A stretch of DNA of 55,634 nucleotides from contig JACESO010000003.1 in NCBI GenBank assembly GCA_013911745.1, positions 1-55,634 of the forward strand, in the 5' to 3' direction. This DNA comes from Sphingobium sp. (lineage in GTDB: Bacteria; Pseudomonadota; Alphaproteobacteria; Sphingomonadales; Sphingomonadaceae). Shown here in pieces: positions 25,513 through 33,618 of the stretch (the first letter of the stretch is position 1; each line of letters starts with the position of its first letter). The notes beneath the pieces are model-generated. The model saw nothing but the letters and a program-made list of their open reading frames with translations, was not told where the DNA came from and did no database searches. Position numbers and translations under genes: made by a program.

Positions 25513-27559
25513 CGATTTTCTTTCCATTCATCGCCATGGCCTCGTCCGCGTCGCGGCGGCGACGCCTGCGGCAAGTGCCGGCGATGTGGCCGCCAATGCA
25601 CGATCGATCCTGGCCGTGGCCCGGCAAGCGGCGGAGCGGCGGGCCGACCTTGTCCTCTTCCCCGAACTGTGCCTGTCCTCCTACGCGATCGACGACCTGC
25701 ACTTGCAGGATGCGCTCCTGGACCGGGTCGAGCAGGAGGTCGGCCATCTGGTCGCCGCCAGTGCCGACCTTCCGCTGCTGCTGATCGGCGCACCTTTGCG
25801 GCGGGCGGGGCGGGTCTATAATTGCGCCCTTGTGATCGCGCGGGGACGGCTGATCGGCGTGGTGCCGAAAAGCTACCTGCCCAACTATCGCGAATATTAT
25901 GAGAAGCGCTGGTTCGCGTCCGGCGCGGGTCTCACCGGGCTCGACATCGAGGTCGCGGGCATGACCGTTCCCTTCGGCACGGACCTGCTGTTCGCGGCGG
26001 AAGGGTTTGCCGATTTCATCTTCCATGTCGAAATCTGCGAGGATTATTGGGCGCCGCTGCCGCCCTCAACCTTCGGGGCGATGGCGGGCGCGCTGATCCT
26101 GTGCAACCTGTCCGCGTCCAACATCACCATCGGCAAGTCGCGCGACCGCCATCTTCTGTCCGCGTCGCAATCGATGCGCTGCGTCGCCGCCTACGCCTAT
26201 TCCGCCGCCGGCGCAGGGGAAAGCACCACCGACCTTGCCTGGGACGGTCAGGCGATGGTGCATGAACTGGGTGATCTGCTGGGCGAATCCGGCCGCTTTG
26301 GCGATAGTCCGGAATTGTTGCTGGCCGACATTGATGTGCAGCGGGTCCGGCTGGAGCGGATGCGCAACGGCACCTTCAACGACAGCGCAGCGGCGGCCGG
26401 TCATCCCGAAACCCGCTTCCGCCGCCTGTCCTTCCCCTTCACGCCTGCCAAAGCCGACATGGGCTTGCATCGCCCCGTCCGCCGCTTTCCCTTCGTGCCC
26501 GCCGATCCGCTGCGGCTCGACGCCGATTGCTACGAGGCCTTCAACATCCAGGTGGAGGCGCTTGTCACCCGGTTCCGCGCGACGGCGGGGCGACATATGG
26601 TGATCGGCGTTTCCGGCGGTCTCGATTCCACTCATGCGCTGATCGTCGCGGCCAAGGCGTGCGACCGCATGGGACTGCCCCGCTCGACCCTGTTGGGCTA
26701 CACCATGCCGGGCTTTGCGACCGGCGAGCAGACGAAGGGCAATGCCTGGGCGCTGATGAACGCGCTCGGCATCACGGGCGAGGAAATCGACATCCGTCCC
26801 GCCGCGCGCCAGATGCTCGCCGACATGGACCACCCCTTCGCGCGCGGGGAGGCGGTCTATGACATCACCTTCGAAAATGTGCAGGCGGGCCTGCGCACCG
26901 ACTATCTGTTCCGGCTGGCGAACCGCCATGGCGGCTTCGTCATCGGGACCGGCGACCTCAGCGAGCTGGGGCTGGGCTGGTGTACCTATGGCGTTGGCGA
27001 CCAGATGAGCCATTATGCTGTCAACAGCGGGGTGCCCAAGACGCTCATCCAGTTCCTGATCCGCTGGTGCATCGCAACCGACCAGTTCGACGATCCCACC
27101 AAGCGGATATTGGACGCCATATTGAACACGGAAATCTCGCCCGAATTGGTTCCGGCGGGGGCGGGCGGCGCGTTGCAGAGCACGGAATCGAAAGTCGGGC
27201 CTTACGCGCTCAACGACTTCTTCCTGCATCATATCGTGCGCTTGGGCCTGCCGCCGTCCAAGGTCGCCTTCCTCGCCTGGCATGCCTGGGGGGATGCGGC
27301 AGTCGGGGAATGGCCGCCCGATTATCCTGAGGACGCGCGCGTCGCCTACGACCTGCCGACGATCCGGCGCTGGCTGGACAATTTCCTGTACCGCTTCTTT
27401 GCGATCAGCCAGTTCAAGCGATCGGCGCTCCCCAACGGACCGAAAGTCTCGGCGGGCGGCGCGCTGTCGCCGCGTGGCGACTGGCGCGCGCCCTCCGATG
27501 GCGTCGCCGGGCCGTGGCTCGACGAACTGGCGAGCGCGCTCGGCCCGCGCCAGGACTGA
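25499..27559 (+). CDS. nadE: glutamine-dependent NAD(+) synthetase
   Basis: The frame starts at TTG 25499, which has GAGG about nine bases upstream and overlaps the CinA-type gene by 14 bases; no ATG suits better. The 686-residue protein has an N-terminal nitrilase-type glutaminase with Glu56 (LFPELCLSSY), Lys124 (VVPKSYLPNY) and Cys180 (VEICEDYW). A linker and the ATP-pyrophosphatase synthetase domain follow, with VSGGLDST at residues 371-378. It makes NAD from deamido-NAD, using ammonia from glutamine. The length and order match the long, two-domain NadE of actinobacteria and many proteobacteria. Confidence 0.93.
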   Translation: MSEADDFLSIHRHGLVRVAAATPAASAGDVAANARSILAVARQAAERRADLVLFPELCLSSYAIDDLHLQDALLDRVEQEVGHLVAASADLPLLLIGAPLRRAGRVYNCALVIARGRLIGVVPKSYLPNYREYYEKRWFASGAGLTGLDIEVAGMTVPFGTDLLFAAEGFADFIFHVEICEDYWAPLPPSTFGAMAGALILCNLSASNITIGKSRDRHLLSASQSMRCVAAYAYSAAGAGESTTDLAWDGQAMVHELGDLLGESGRFGDSPELLLADIDVQRVRLERMRNGTFNDSAAAAGHPETRFRRLSFPFTPAKADMGLHRPVRRFPFVPADPLRLDADCYEAFNIQVEALVTRFRATAGRHMVIGVSGGLDSTHALIVAAKACDRMGLPRSTLLGYTMPGFATGEQTKGNAWALMNALGITGEEIDIRPAARQMLADMDHPFARGEAVYDITFENVQAGLRTDYLFRLANRHGGFVIGTGDLSELGLGWCTYGVGDQMSHYAVNSGVPKTLIQFLIRWCIATDQFDDPTKRILDAILNTEISPELVPAGAGGALQSTESKVGPYALNDFFLHHIVRLGLPPSKVAFLAWHAWGDAAVGEWPPDYPEDARVAYDLPTIRRWLDNFLYRFFAISQFKRSALPNGPKVSAGGALSPRGDWRAPSDGVAGPWLDELASALGPRQD

Positions 27560-27563
27560 TCGA

Positions 27564-28295
27564 TCAGGCGGAGTGCCGCCCGGCCCAGGCCGCAGGACGG
27601 AAATCGACCAGTTGCGCCAGCTTTTGCCATTGGGGAACCATGATCTCCCGTCGGTTCCTCTGGATGATGCCGTCGCTTTCAAGGGCGCGCAGCGTGCGGT
27701 TCACATGAACAGTCGTCATGCCGGTCGCGTCCGCCAGTTCCGATTGCGTGAACGGCAGGCTGAAGACGCAGCCGTCAAAGCCGCCCCCGGGATGGCTTCG
27801 TATCACCAGTTCGTAGAACAGATGCGCGATCCGCCCGCGCGCGTCGCGGCGGCCCATATTGGCGACCCACGCCCGGGTGATGGAAAGCTCCGCTTCGGCT
27901 TCCGTCCACAGGGCCGAAGCGATGGCGGGACAGGTGCGGCTCAGGTCCAATATGCTGTCGATCGGCACCGCGGCGACCCGCACCGATGTCAACGCCTGAA
28001 CGAAATCCTCCGCCGCCGGCGGTGGCAGCGATGGTAGGTTCAATATGTCGCCAGGGCCGTGGATGCCAATGATATGCCGCAACCCCTCGGCGGAAAAACG
28101 GTGCCGGTGGGCGAGGCCGCCGAGCAGGATGTGGCAGCTGGTCGCCCGGTCGCCTTCCTGGATCACATAGCCCCCAACAGGCAGGCTCCGTTCCTGGAAC
28201 GGCAGCGCCAGTAGGGCCGCGTGGTCAGTGGGCGACAGGTTCATCCTGCCTTTCAGACGTGTGGCAAGGGGGGCGAGAATATGCTGCACGGTCAC
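27564..28295 (-). CDS. Crp/Fnr family transcriptional regulator (1 of 3)
   Basis: Starting at GTG 28295 (or GTG 28289 two codons later) gives about 243 residues. Residues 20-120 form a cyclic-nucleotide-binding-like beta barrel (LPVGGYVIQEGDRA, then HIIGIHGPGDILNL), followed by a long dimer helix with GRRDARGRIAHLFYEL. The C-terminal winged helix includes FTQSELADATGMTTVHVNRTL, where HVNRTL is the recognition helix of this subgroup. I see no N-terminal cysteine cluster, so it is not an Fe-S FNR. The ligand is unknown. It converges on nadE with a four-base gap and lies 209 bases from the next paralogue. Confidence 0.88.
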   Translation of the reverse strand: MTVQHILAPLATRLKGRMNLSPTDHAALLALPFQERSLPVGGYVIQEGDRATSCHILLGGLAHRHRFSAEGLRHIIGIHGPGDILNLPSLPPPAAEDFVQALTSVRVAAVPIDSILDLSRTCPAIASALWTEAEAELSITRAWVANMGRRDARGRIAHLFYELVIRSHPGGGFDGCVFSLPFTQSELADATGMTTVHVNRTLRALESDGIIQRNRREIMVPQWQKLAQLVDFRPAAWAGRHSA

Positions 28296-28504
28296 GACGC
28301 GCGCCCCGCTTTTCTACCCAATATTTGATCCTGTCATGATCCGTCATGTTGGTGGCGCGGGCCAAGAAGCTCTCGCGGCGCGACAGCATGGACATGCTTC
28401 CTGCCGAGAGCGCCGCACCTTGCTCCAAAGACGGAACTGCGGACGCTAACATATGCTAACTAGGTTGTAATTTTTCTGTCAGGCTTGGAAAACCGGGTTT
28501 TTCA

Positions 28505-29143
28505 TCACGCCGGGGCGTCGTTCACGGATATGGCGGCCGCTTCGCGCAGGGCCGCTATGTCGGGTATGCGCAGCCATTTGGACTGCAGTTCGATCAACCC
28601 GCGCGTCCGCATCGTCTGGAGGGTGCGATTGACATGCACCGGTGTCAGGCCCGTGACGTCCGCAATGTCCATCTGCGTCAGCGGCAGGGAGCATTGCTGG
28701 CCGTAGGCCAGGCCGCACCCGCGCATCCGCTCGAACAGTTCCAGCAGCAGGTGCGCCAGCCTCTCAAGAGCCGTTCGCCGGCCCAGCGTAACCAACCAGC
28801 TCGCCTGCCGTTCGGACCCATCCACCATATTCTTCCAGAAGCTGGCCTGGATGTCGCCCGAACCCGAAGCGGGAATCTGGCACGGCGCCTTGCGCGCGCG
28901 CACATTGGTGAGCGCAACGATGGGCTGGGAAGGCCGCCGGCCGAGCGCCCAGTGCGGTTCGCAATAGTCGCCGGGCAGATAGAGCGCGGTGATCTGTCGC
29001 CGGCCGTCCGGCAAAAGCCGGTACCGCGAGGCCCAGCCTTCCAATATCTGATAGAGACCGTCCGGCTTCTCATTTTCCCGCGCGAGAAACTCGTGCGGAC
29101 GAAAGAAAACCAATGCGTCTTCTGCTGCAACCTGGCTTAACAT
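28505..29143 (-). CDS. Crp/Fnr family transcriptional regulator (2 of 3)
   Basis: The ATG at 29143 follows AGGGGA by a few bases. The 212-residue protein is shorter at the N terminus than its neighbours and begins almost directly in the sensor barrel (FFRPHEFLARENEKPDGLYQ). It keeps GRRQITALYLPGDYCEP, the dimer-helix segment GRRTALERLAHLLLEL, and the helix-turn-helix LTQMDIADVTGLTPVHVNRTL. The shared GRR...RLAHL and VHVNRTL patterns show that it is a paralogue of the genes at 27564 and 29647. Loss of about 25 N-terminal residues could change the sensor site. Confidence 0.87.
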   Translation of the reverse strand: MLSQVAAEDALVFFRPHEFLARENEKPDGLYQILEGWASRYRLLPDGRRQITALYLPGDYCEPHWALGRRPSQPIVALTNVRARKAPCQIPASGSGDIQASFWKNMVDGSERQASWLVTLGRRTALERLAHLLLELFERMRGCGLAYGQQCSLPLTQMDIADVTGLTPVHVNRTLQTMRTRGLIELQSKWLRIPDIAALREAAAISVNDAPA

Positions 29144-29360
29144 GGTTATCCCCTGTCAAGCCCCCCTAAAGTGCATGATAGGCGCATGGTGCCTTTTCAA
29201 ATTCACTTATGTTGCCTTTGTCCGATTTTTTTTTCAGGCGGACCGCCATTTCCACCGCCCTGGCTGAACCCGTTCACCGGTCGGCAATATTTGGGTCGGC
29301 GGATCGCCTTGCCTGGCGCGACTCGAGGGAACTCTTTGCCCGCCCCGGTCTTGAAGCGGC

Positions 29361-29600
29361 ATGGAACGCTATCACATCAATCTCTTCAACGACGCGGACA
29401 TTCTGGACGAGGAGGGACAGGAGTTTGTCGACCTCGCCGCCGCGCATGCGGAAGCGATGCGCAGCGCGCGCGAAGTCATTGCCGATCATGTGATGAACGG
29501 CCGGCCGATCGACCTTCGCCACCGCATGGAAATTACCGACAATGCGGGCAAGCTGTTGGATATGATCCGATTCGGCGACGCGATCAGCATCGTGTCGTAA
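29361..29600 (+). CDS. DUF6894 family protein (79 residues)
   Basis: The sequence pattern YHINLFNDADILDEEGQEF, followed by DLAAAHAEAMRSAREV and a C-terminal strand-forming segment (MEITDNAGKLLDMIRFGDAI), matches the small DUF6894 proteins common in Rhizobiales and sphingomonads. The family's function is unknown. The ribosome site is weak (GAAG). A GGAAC at 29328-29332 has no good -10 partner. It lies between divergently oriented Crp/Fnr genes, a neighbourhood in which I recall DUF6894 genes recurring. Confidence 0.75.
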   Translation: MERYHINLFNDADILDEEGQEFVDLAAAHAEAMRSAREVIADHVMNGRPIDLRHRMEITDNAGKLLDMIRFGDAISIVS

Positions 29601-29646
29601 AGCTTATGCCGGCGCAGGTCAGCGCCATTGCGACTGAAGGAGTATC

Positions 29647-30393
29647 ATGCCGCGCGGTCACCCCGCCTTCGACCTGTTCGTGCGCAAATTGTCGCAACGC
29701 TCCATCCTGACGGAGGATGAGCGGCAGGCGATCCTTTCGCTGAACGGCAGGGAGATGGAGGTGGAGCCGCATCGCGACATCGTCGGGCCGGGGCAGGTCA
29801 CGGACACATCCTGCTTCGTCGTGTCGGGCCTCGCCGCGCGGTTCGGGCAATTGAGAGACGGCCGGCGCCAGATCACCGCCATCCATATTCCCGGCGACAT
29901 GTGCGATCTCTATTCGCTGATGCTGCCCAAGGTGGAATGGGCGCTTCAGGCCCTGTCCGCCCGGCTGACGATCGTGAAGGTGCCGCATCGCGACCTTGCA
30001 GCCTTGTGCCGTGCCTATCCTGGGATCGCTGAAGCCTTCTGGCGCGATTGCGTGGCGGATGGGTCGATCCTGTCGCAATGGGTGGTCAACGTGGGCCGGC
30101 GGGATGCGCGGATGCGAACCGCCCATCTGTTCTGCGAACTGGGCGTCCGCATGGAAAAGGCGGGGCTTGGGCAGCGGACCCGCTATCGCCTGCCGGTGGT
30201 GCAGGTGCAGCTTGCCGATGCCCTGGGCGTGACGCCGGTCCATATGAACCGGGTCATCCGCTCCATGCGGGAGGATGGCTTGATGACGATCAGGGCGCGG
30301 GAGGTCCACATATCCGACTGGGCGGCGCTCGCCACCGCAGCCGGGTTCGATGAAGGCTATCTGGAACTGCGCCAGGAAGCGCGACGCCTGTAG
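29647..30393 (+). CDS. Crp/Fnr family transcriptional regulator (3 of 3)
   Basis: AAGGAG (29637-29642) precedes ATG 29647. The 248-residue protein has a sensor barrel (EVEPHRDIVGPGQVTD, then GRRQITAIHIPGDMCDLYSL), a dimer helix with GRRDARMRTAHLFCEL, and a winged helix with LADALGVTPVHMNRVI. The motif GRRDAR is shared with the gene at 27564, and GRRQITA with the one at 28505, so the three are related by duplication. It begins 46 bases after the DUF6894 stop and may be co-transcribed with it. It ends seven bases before the convergent glycan operon. The signal sensed is unknown. Confidence 0.88.
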   Translation: MPRGHPAFDLFVRKLSQRSILTEDERQAILSLNGREMEVEPHRDIVGPGQVTDTSCFVVSGLAARFGQLRDGRRQITAIHIPGDMCDLYSLMLPKVEWALQALSARLTIVKVPHRDLAALCRAYPGIAEAFWRDCVADGSILSQWVVNVGRRDARMRTAHLFCELGVRMEKAGLGQRTRYRLPVVQVQLADALGVTPVHMNRVIRSMREDGLMTIRAREVHISDWAALATAAGFDEGYLELRQEARRL

Positions 30394-30400
30394 CGGCTCG

Positions 30401-31408
30401 TTATTCGGCGGCGATGTGGACCGGCGCGATCTGTTCGCAGGGCGCGCCGATCTCCGCGGCGAAGAAGCGGCAGGTGCGCTGCAATCCGTCCTCCAGCGTC
30501 ACGCGCGGCGACCATCCCAGCAGTTCGCGCGCGCGGCTGATGTCCGGCCGGCGACGGCGCGGATCGTCAACGGGCAACGGGCGATGGACGATCCGCGACG
30601 GGGATCCGGTTTCTGCGATGATCCGTTCGGCAAGCTCAACGATGCTATATTCCTCGGGATTGCCGAGGTTGACGGGTGCGAGTTCCGGCAGGTCCGCCTC
30701 CATCAGCGCGATCAGCCCGTCCACCATGTCGGACACATAGCAGAAGCTGCGCGTCTGCGACCCGTCGCCATAGATGGTGATGTCTTCGCCCGAGAGCGCC
30801 TGGCACAGCAGGTTGGATACGACGCGCCCGTCATCGGGATGCATGTTGGGGCCGTAGGTGTTGAAGATGCGCGCCACCCGCACGTCGGCGCGGCCTGAAC
30901 GCGCGAAGTCGAACGCCATGGCTTCGGCCGCGCGCTTGCCTTCGTCATAACAGGCGCGGGGGCCGGTGCAGTTGACCCAGCCGCGATAGTCCTCCCGCTG
31001 CGGATGCGCTTCGGGGTCGCCATAGACTTCGCTCGTGGAGGTCAGCAGGAAGCGCGCGCCGGTCTGTTCGGCAAGGCGCAGCAGATGGTCGGTGCCGACG
31101 ACGCTGGTCAGCATCGTATGTTCGGGGTCCGCCTGATATTGGGGCGGAGAGGCCGCGCAGGCCAGATTGTAGATGCGGCTGATGTCGCGGCGGCGGGCGA
31201 TCGCGTCGGGCAGCGGATCGACGACATCGGCGCGGATGAAGCGGAAATCCGGCTCCGCTTCGAACGGCTGCAGGTTGATCGTGCGCGCGGTCTGCAAATT
31301 GTCGAGGCACAGCACCTCATAGCCGCGATCCAGCAGCGCGCGGCAGAGATGCGACCCGATGAAACCCGCGCCGCCAGCGACCAGTGCGACCTGTTTGCCT
31401 TGCCTCAT
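30401..31408 (-). CDS. NAD-dependent epimerase/dehydratase, UDP-glucuronate decarboxylase-like
   Basis: An ATG at 31441 would overlap the upstream stop, but the codons after it contain a perfect AGGAGG nine to ten bases before the ATG at 31408, so I choose 31408 (335 residues). The extended-SDR motifs are AGGAGFIGSH near the N terminus, the serine in TSTSEVYGDPE, and YDEGK for the Tyr/Lys pair. RIFNTYGPNM and GSQTRSFCYV are characteristic of UDP-xylose synthase. That enzyme makes UDP-xylose from UDP-glucuronate in the cytoplasm. It is the last gene of a seven-gene glycan operon and would supply a pentose donor to the four upstream glycosyltransferases. Confidence 0.83.
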   Translation of the reverse strand: MRQGKQVALVAGGAGFIGSHLCRALLDRGYEVLCLDNLQTARTINLQPFEAEPDFRFIRADVVDPLPDAIARRRDISRIYNLACAASPPQYQADPEHTMLTSVVGTDHLLRLAEQTGARFLLTSTSEVYGDPEAHPQREDYRGWVNCTGPRACYDEGKRAAEAMAFDFARSGRADVRVARIFNTYGPNMHPDDGRVVSNLLCQALSGEDITIYGDGSQTRSFCYVSDMVDGLIALMEADLPELAPVNLGNPEEYSIVELAERIIAETGSPSRIVHRPLPVDDPRRRRPDISRARELLGWSPRVTLEDGLQRTCRFFAAEIGAPCEQIAPVHIAAE

Positions 31409-31437
31409 CCGTTGCGATCCTCCTGTTGCTATGTCGT

Positions 31438-32514
31438 TCATTCTGCCGCCACCGCGCACCGTCCGGCCGCGTCCTGCGCTTCTTCCAGATAGCGTTCGAG
31501 TTCGGCCGCCCGGCAGGCAGCGCTATGGCCGGTCAGGATGCGCTCGCGCGCTGCGGCGCCAACGGCGCTTGCGTCCTCCGCCAGCCACGCGACGATGTCG
31601 TCGCTTCCTTTCGCCAGCAGGATTTCGCTGCCGGGGCGCAGCAGCTCGTCGATGCCGGGCCATATGTCCGACAGGATGGGCGTGCCGCAGGCCGCAGCCT
31701 CGAACAGCCGGACCGAGGGCGACCAGCCCGCCGCGATCATGTCGGCGCGCGTGACGTTCAGCGTGTAGCGCGAGGCGGAATAGAAGGCGGCGTGATCGGC
31801 GGGCGGCAGGTGGTCGATCCGCTCCACATTGGCGGGCCAGTCGATATCGTCGGGATATTGCGGGCCGGCCACGGCGAAGCGTTTCTCCGGCATCCGGCGC
31901 GCGGGATCTATCAGCAGCGCCTCCAGCGTCGGCTGCCGGTCCGGGCTGTAAGTGCCGAGATAGGTGAGATCCCACCTCTTTTCGACGGGCATCGGCCGAT
32001 AGGCGTCGATATCGACCGAGCAATAGAGCGCGCGCGCCATGGGCGATCCATATTCGCGCTCCAGCAGGTCCAGCGTCGGCCCGCCGGTGAAGGAGCAATA
32101 GAGATCATAGCCGGCGATCAGCTCCGCCGTCAGATAGTCGCAGCGCCCCTCGCGGAGGGCAGTCAGCGTGACGGGCGTGTCGATGTCGTAGAAGGCGGTG
32201 ACGCCCTGCGCATGGTCGAGGGCATAATGGCCGATGGCGATCCCGTCCGGCACATAGGAGCCGACGATCACGGCGTCAGCCGCAGCGATCTCCGCCCGCC
32301 ACGCGTCCAGACCGGGGAGGTCGTCATAGAAGGCGAGCCGGCAATAGTCGGGCGCGTCAAGGTCGCGATGCGCCGCATACCAGGGGACGTTTCGTTCGAG
32401 GAACAGGATGTCATGCCCGCGCGCCGCGAAGGCGGACAGCAGCGCGCGGAAGGTGGTGGCATGACCGTTCCCCCAGGAGGAGGAGAGGCTGAGGCCAAGG
32501 ACGACGATCTTCAT
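31438..32514 (-). CDS. CgeB-like glycosyltransferase (1 of 3 in tandem)
   Basis: The 358-residue protein has a GT-B layout. The N-terminal domain opens KIVVLGLSLSSSWGNGHATT and continues RGHDILFLERNVPWY. The C-terminal domain has DLTYLGTYSPDRQ, a YTLNVTRADM segment and the donor-site-like SVRLFEAAACGTPILSD. This matches the DUF3880/CgeB type of glycosyltransferase group 1, enzymes of uncertain donor specificity. Its start overlaps the next gene's stop as ATGA (32511-32514). The N terminus is clearly related to those of the next two genes upstream. Confidence 0.78.
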   Translation of the reverse strand: MKIVVLGLSLSSSWGNGHATTFRALLSAFAARGHDILFLERNVPWYAAHRDLDAPDYCRLAFYDDLPGLDAWRAEIAAADAVIVGSYVPDGIAIGHYALDHAQGVTAFYDIDTPVTLTALREGRCDYLTAELIAGYDLYCSFTGGPTLDLLEREYGSPMARALYCSVDIDAYRPMPVEKRWDLTYLGTYSPDRQPTLEALLIDPARRMPEKRFAVAGPQYPDDIDWPANVERIDHLPPADHAAFYSASRYTLNVTRADMIAAGWSPSVRLFEAAACGTPILSDIWPGIDELLRPGSEILLAKGSDDIVAWLAEDASAVGAAARERILTGHSAACRAAELERYLEEAQDAAGRCAVAAE

Positions 32515-33617
32515 GCGCGCTCCATTTCCGGAAGGTCGGCGGCGCGCGCGGCGGCGGCATCGCGCAGGATGGCATCCACCTGCGCGCCACGCAGCGCATA
32601 GCTATGCTCGCGCAATACCCGGGCCCGCGCCGCCTCTCCGATAGTGCGCGCCCTGTCGGCGGTCAGGGTGGACAGATGATCCGCCACATCCTGCCCGTCG
32701 CGCGCGACCAGCACTTCCTTGTCCGGGGTCAGGAACATCTCTATCCCTTCCCATGCGTCGGTGATGAGGCAGGCGGCCGCGCCCGCCGCTTCGAACACCC
32801 GGGTTGCTGGCGAAAAGCCGATCTGCGCCATGCTGTCGCGCGCGACGTTCAGCACCGCGAGCGGGGTGCAGTTGAACGCATTATGTTCGGCGGTATAGAC
32901 ATGGCCGCGATGGCGGACATTGGCCGGCATCGCCTTGCTCTCCCAGCCATTGCCGCCGATCAGGAACGACCGGTCGGGCAGCAGCGCGGCGGCCTTCAGG
33001 AAATATTCCTCCACCCGCGCCTCCCGGTCGGGCAGGCGGTTGCCCAGGAATGCGAGGTCGCAGGCGAAGCGGGGGTCGGGGGCGACGGGCAAATGGCTGT
33101 CCGGGTCCAGTGCGTTATAGACCGGGATGCAACGACGCGCGCCCATGCCGCAATAGGCGTCCACGACCGGATCGCCGCCGCCATAGGTCAGTACCATGTC
33201 CAGCCCCGGCAGCGCTGCGCGCACCGGATGATCGGGATCGGCGCGCATTTCGTCCAGCGTGGCGGCGGCGTCCACATCCCAGAAGATGCGCAGCGCATGG
33301 GGCGCGGCGCGCCGCATCACGCCGTCCAGCAATTCCGCGTCGAACACGCCGACGCCGCTCGCCTTCACCACGACATCAGCGTCGGCGGCCTCGTCCATGA
33401 CCTTGGTCAGCGCTTCCGGCGTCGCGTCATAGACCACGACCCGCGCCCAGTCCGGCGGATCGATGTCGCGATGCTGCTGACGGTCGAAAGCATCCGGCTC
33501 GTAGAAGCATATCTCATGCCCGCGCGCCGCCAATTGCTTCAGGATGCCGCGATAATAGGTCGCTGCCCCGTTCCAATAGGAGGACAGCAGGCTTGATCCG
33601 TAAAAGGCGATCTTCAT
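32511..33617 (-). CDS. CgeB-like glycosyltransferase (2 of 3 in tandem)
   Basis: I start at ATG 33617 (MKIAFYGSSLLSSYWNG), one base after the previous gene's stop, giving 368 residues; the upstream extension in this frame is a shadow. Motifs parallel those of its neighbour: RGHEICFYEPDAFDRQ, a Rossmann-like centre, CDLAFLGNRLPDRE, and a C-terminal RVFEAAGAAACLITD block that would hold the nucleotide-sugar. HVYTAEHNAFNCTPLAVLN is the equivalent of the acceptor-side loop. It is a GT-B enzyme of the cytoplasm with unknown donor. The tandem position with two relatives suggests that one glycan chain is built stepwise. Confidence 0.78.
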   Translation of the reverse strand: MKIAFYGSSLLSSYWNGAATYYRGILKQLAARGHEICFYEPDAFDRQQHRDIDPPDWARVVVYDATPEALTKVMDEAADADVVVKASGVGVFDAELLDGVMRRAAPHALRIFWDVDAAATLDEMRADPDHPVRAALPGLDMVLTYGGGDPVVDAYCGMGARRCIPVYNALDPDSHLPVAPDPRFACDLAFLGNRLPDREARVEEYFLKAAALLPDRSFLIGGNGWESKAMPANVRHRGHVYTAEHNAFNCTPLAVLNVARDSMAQIGFSPATRVFEAAGAAACLITDAWEGIEMFLTPDKEVLVARDGQDVADHLSTLTADRARTIGEAARARVLREHSYALRGAQVDAILRDAAAARAADLPEMERA

Positions 33618-33618
33618 G

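Noticed and set aside
29328-29352. GGAAC upstream of the DUF6894 gene as an EcfG promoter
   Set aside because: The -10 would be TCTT or CTTG, with two or more mismatches.
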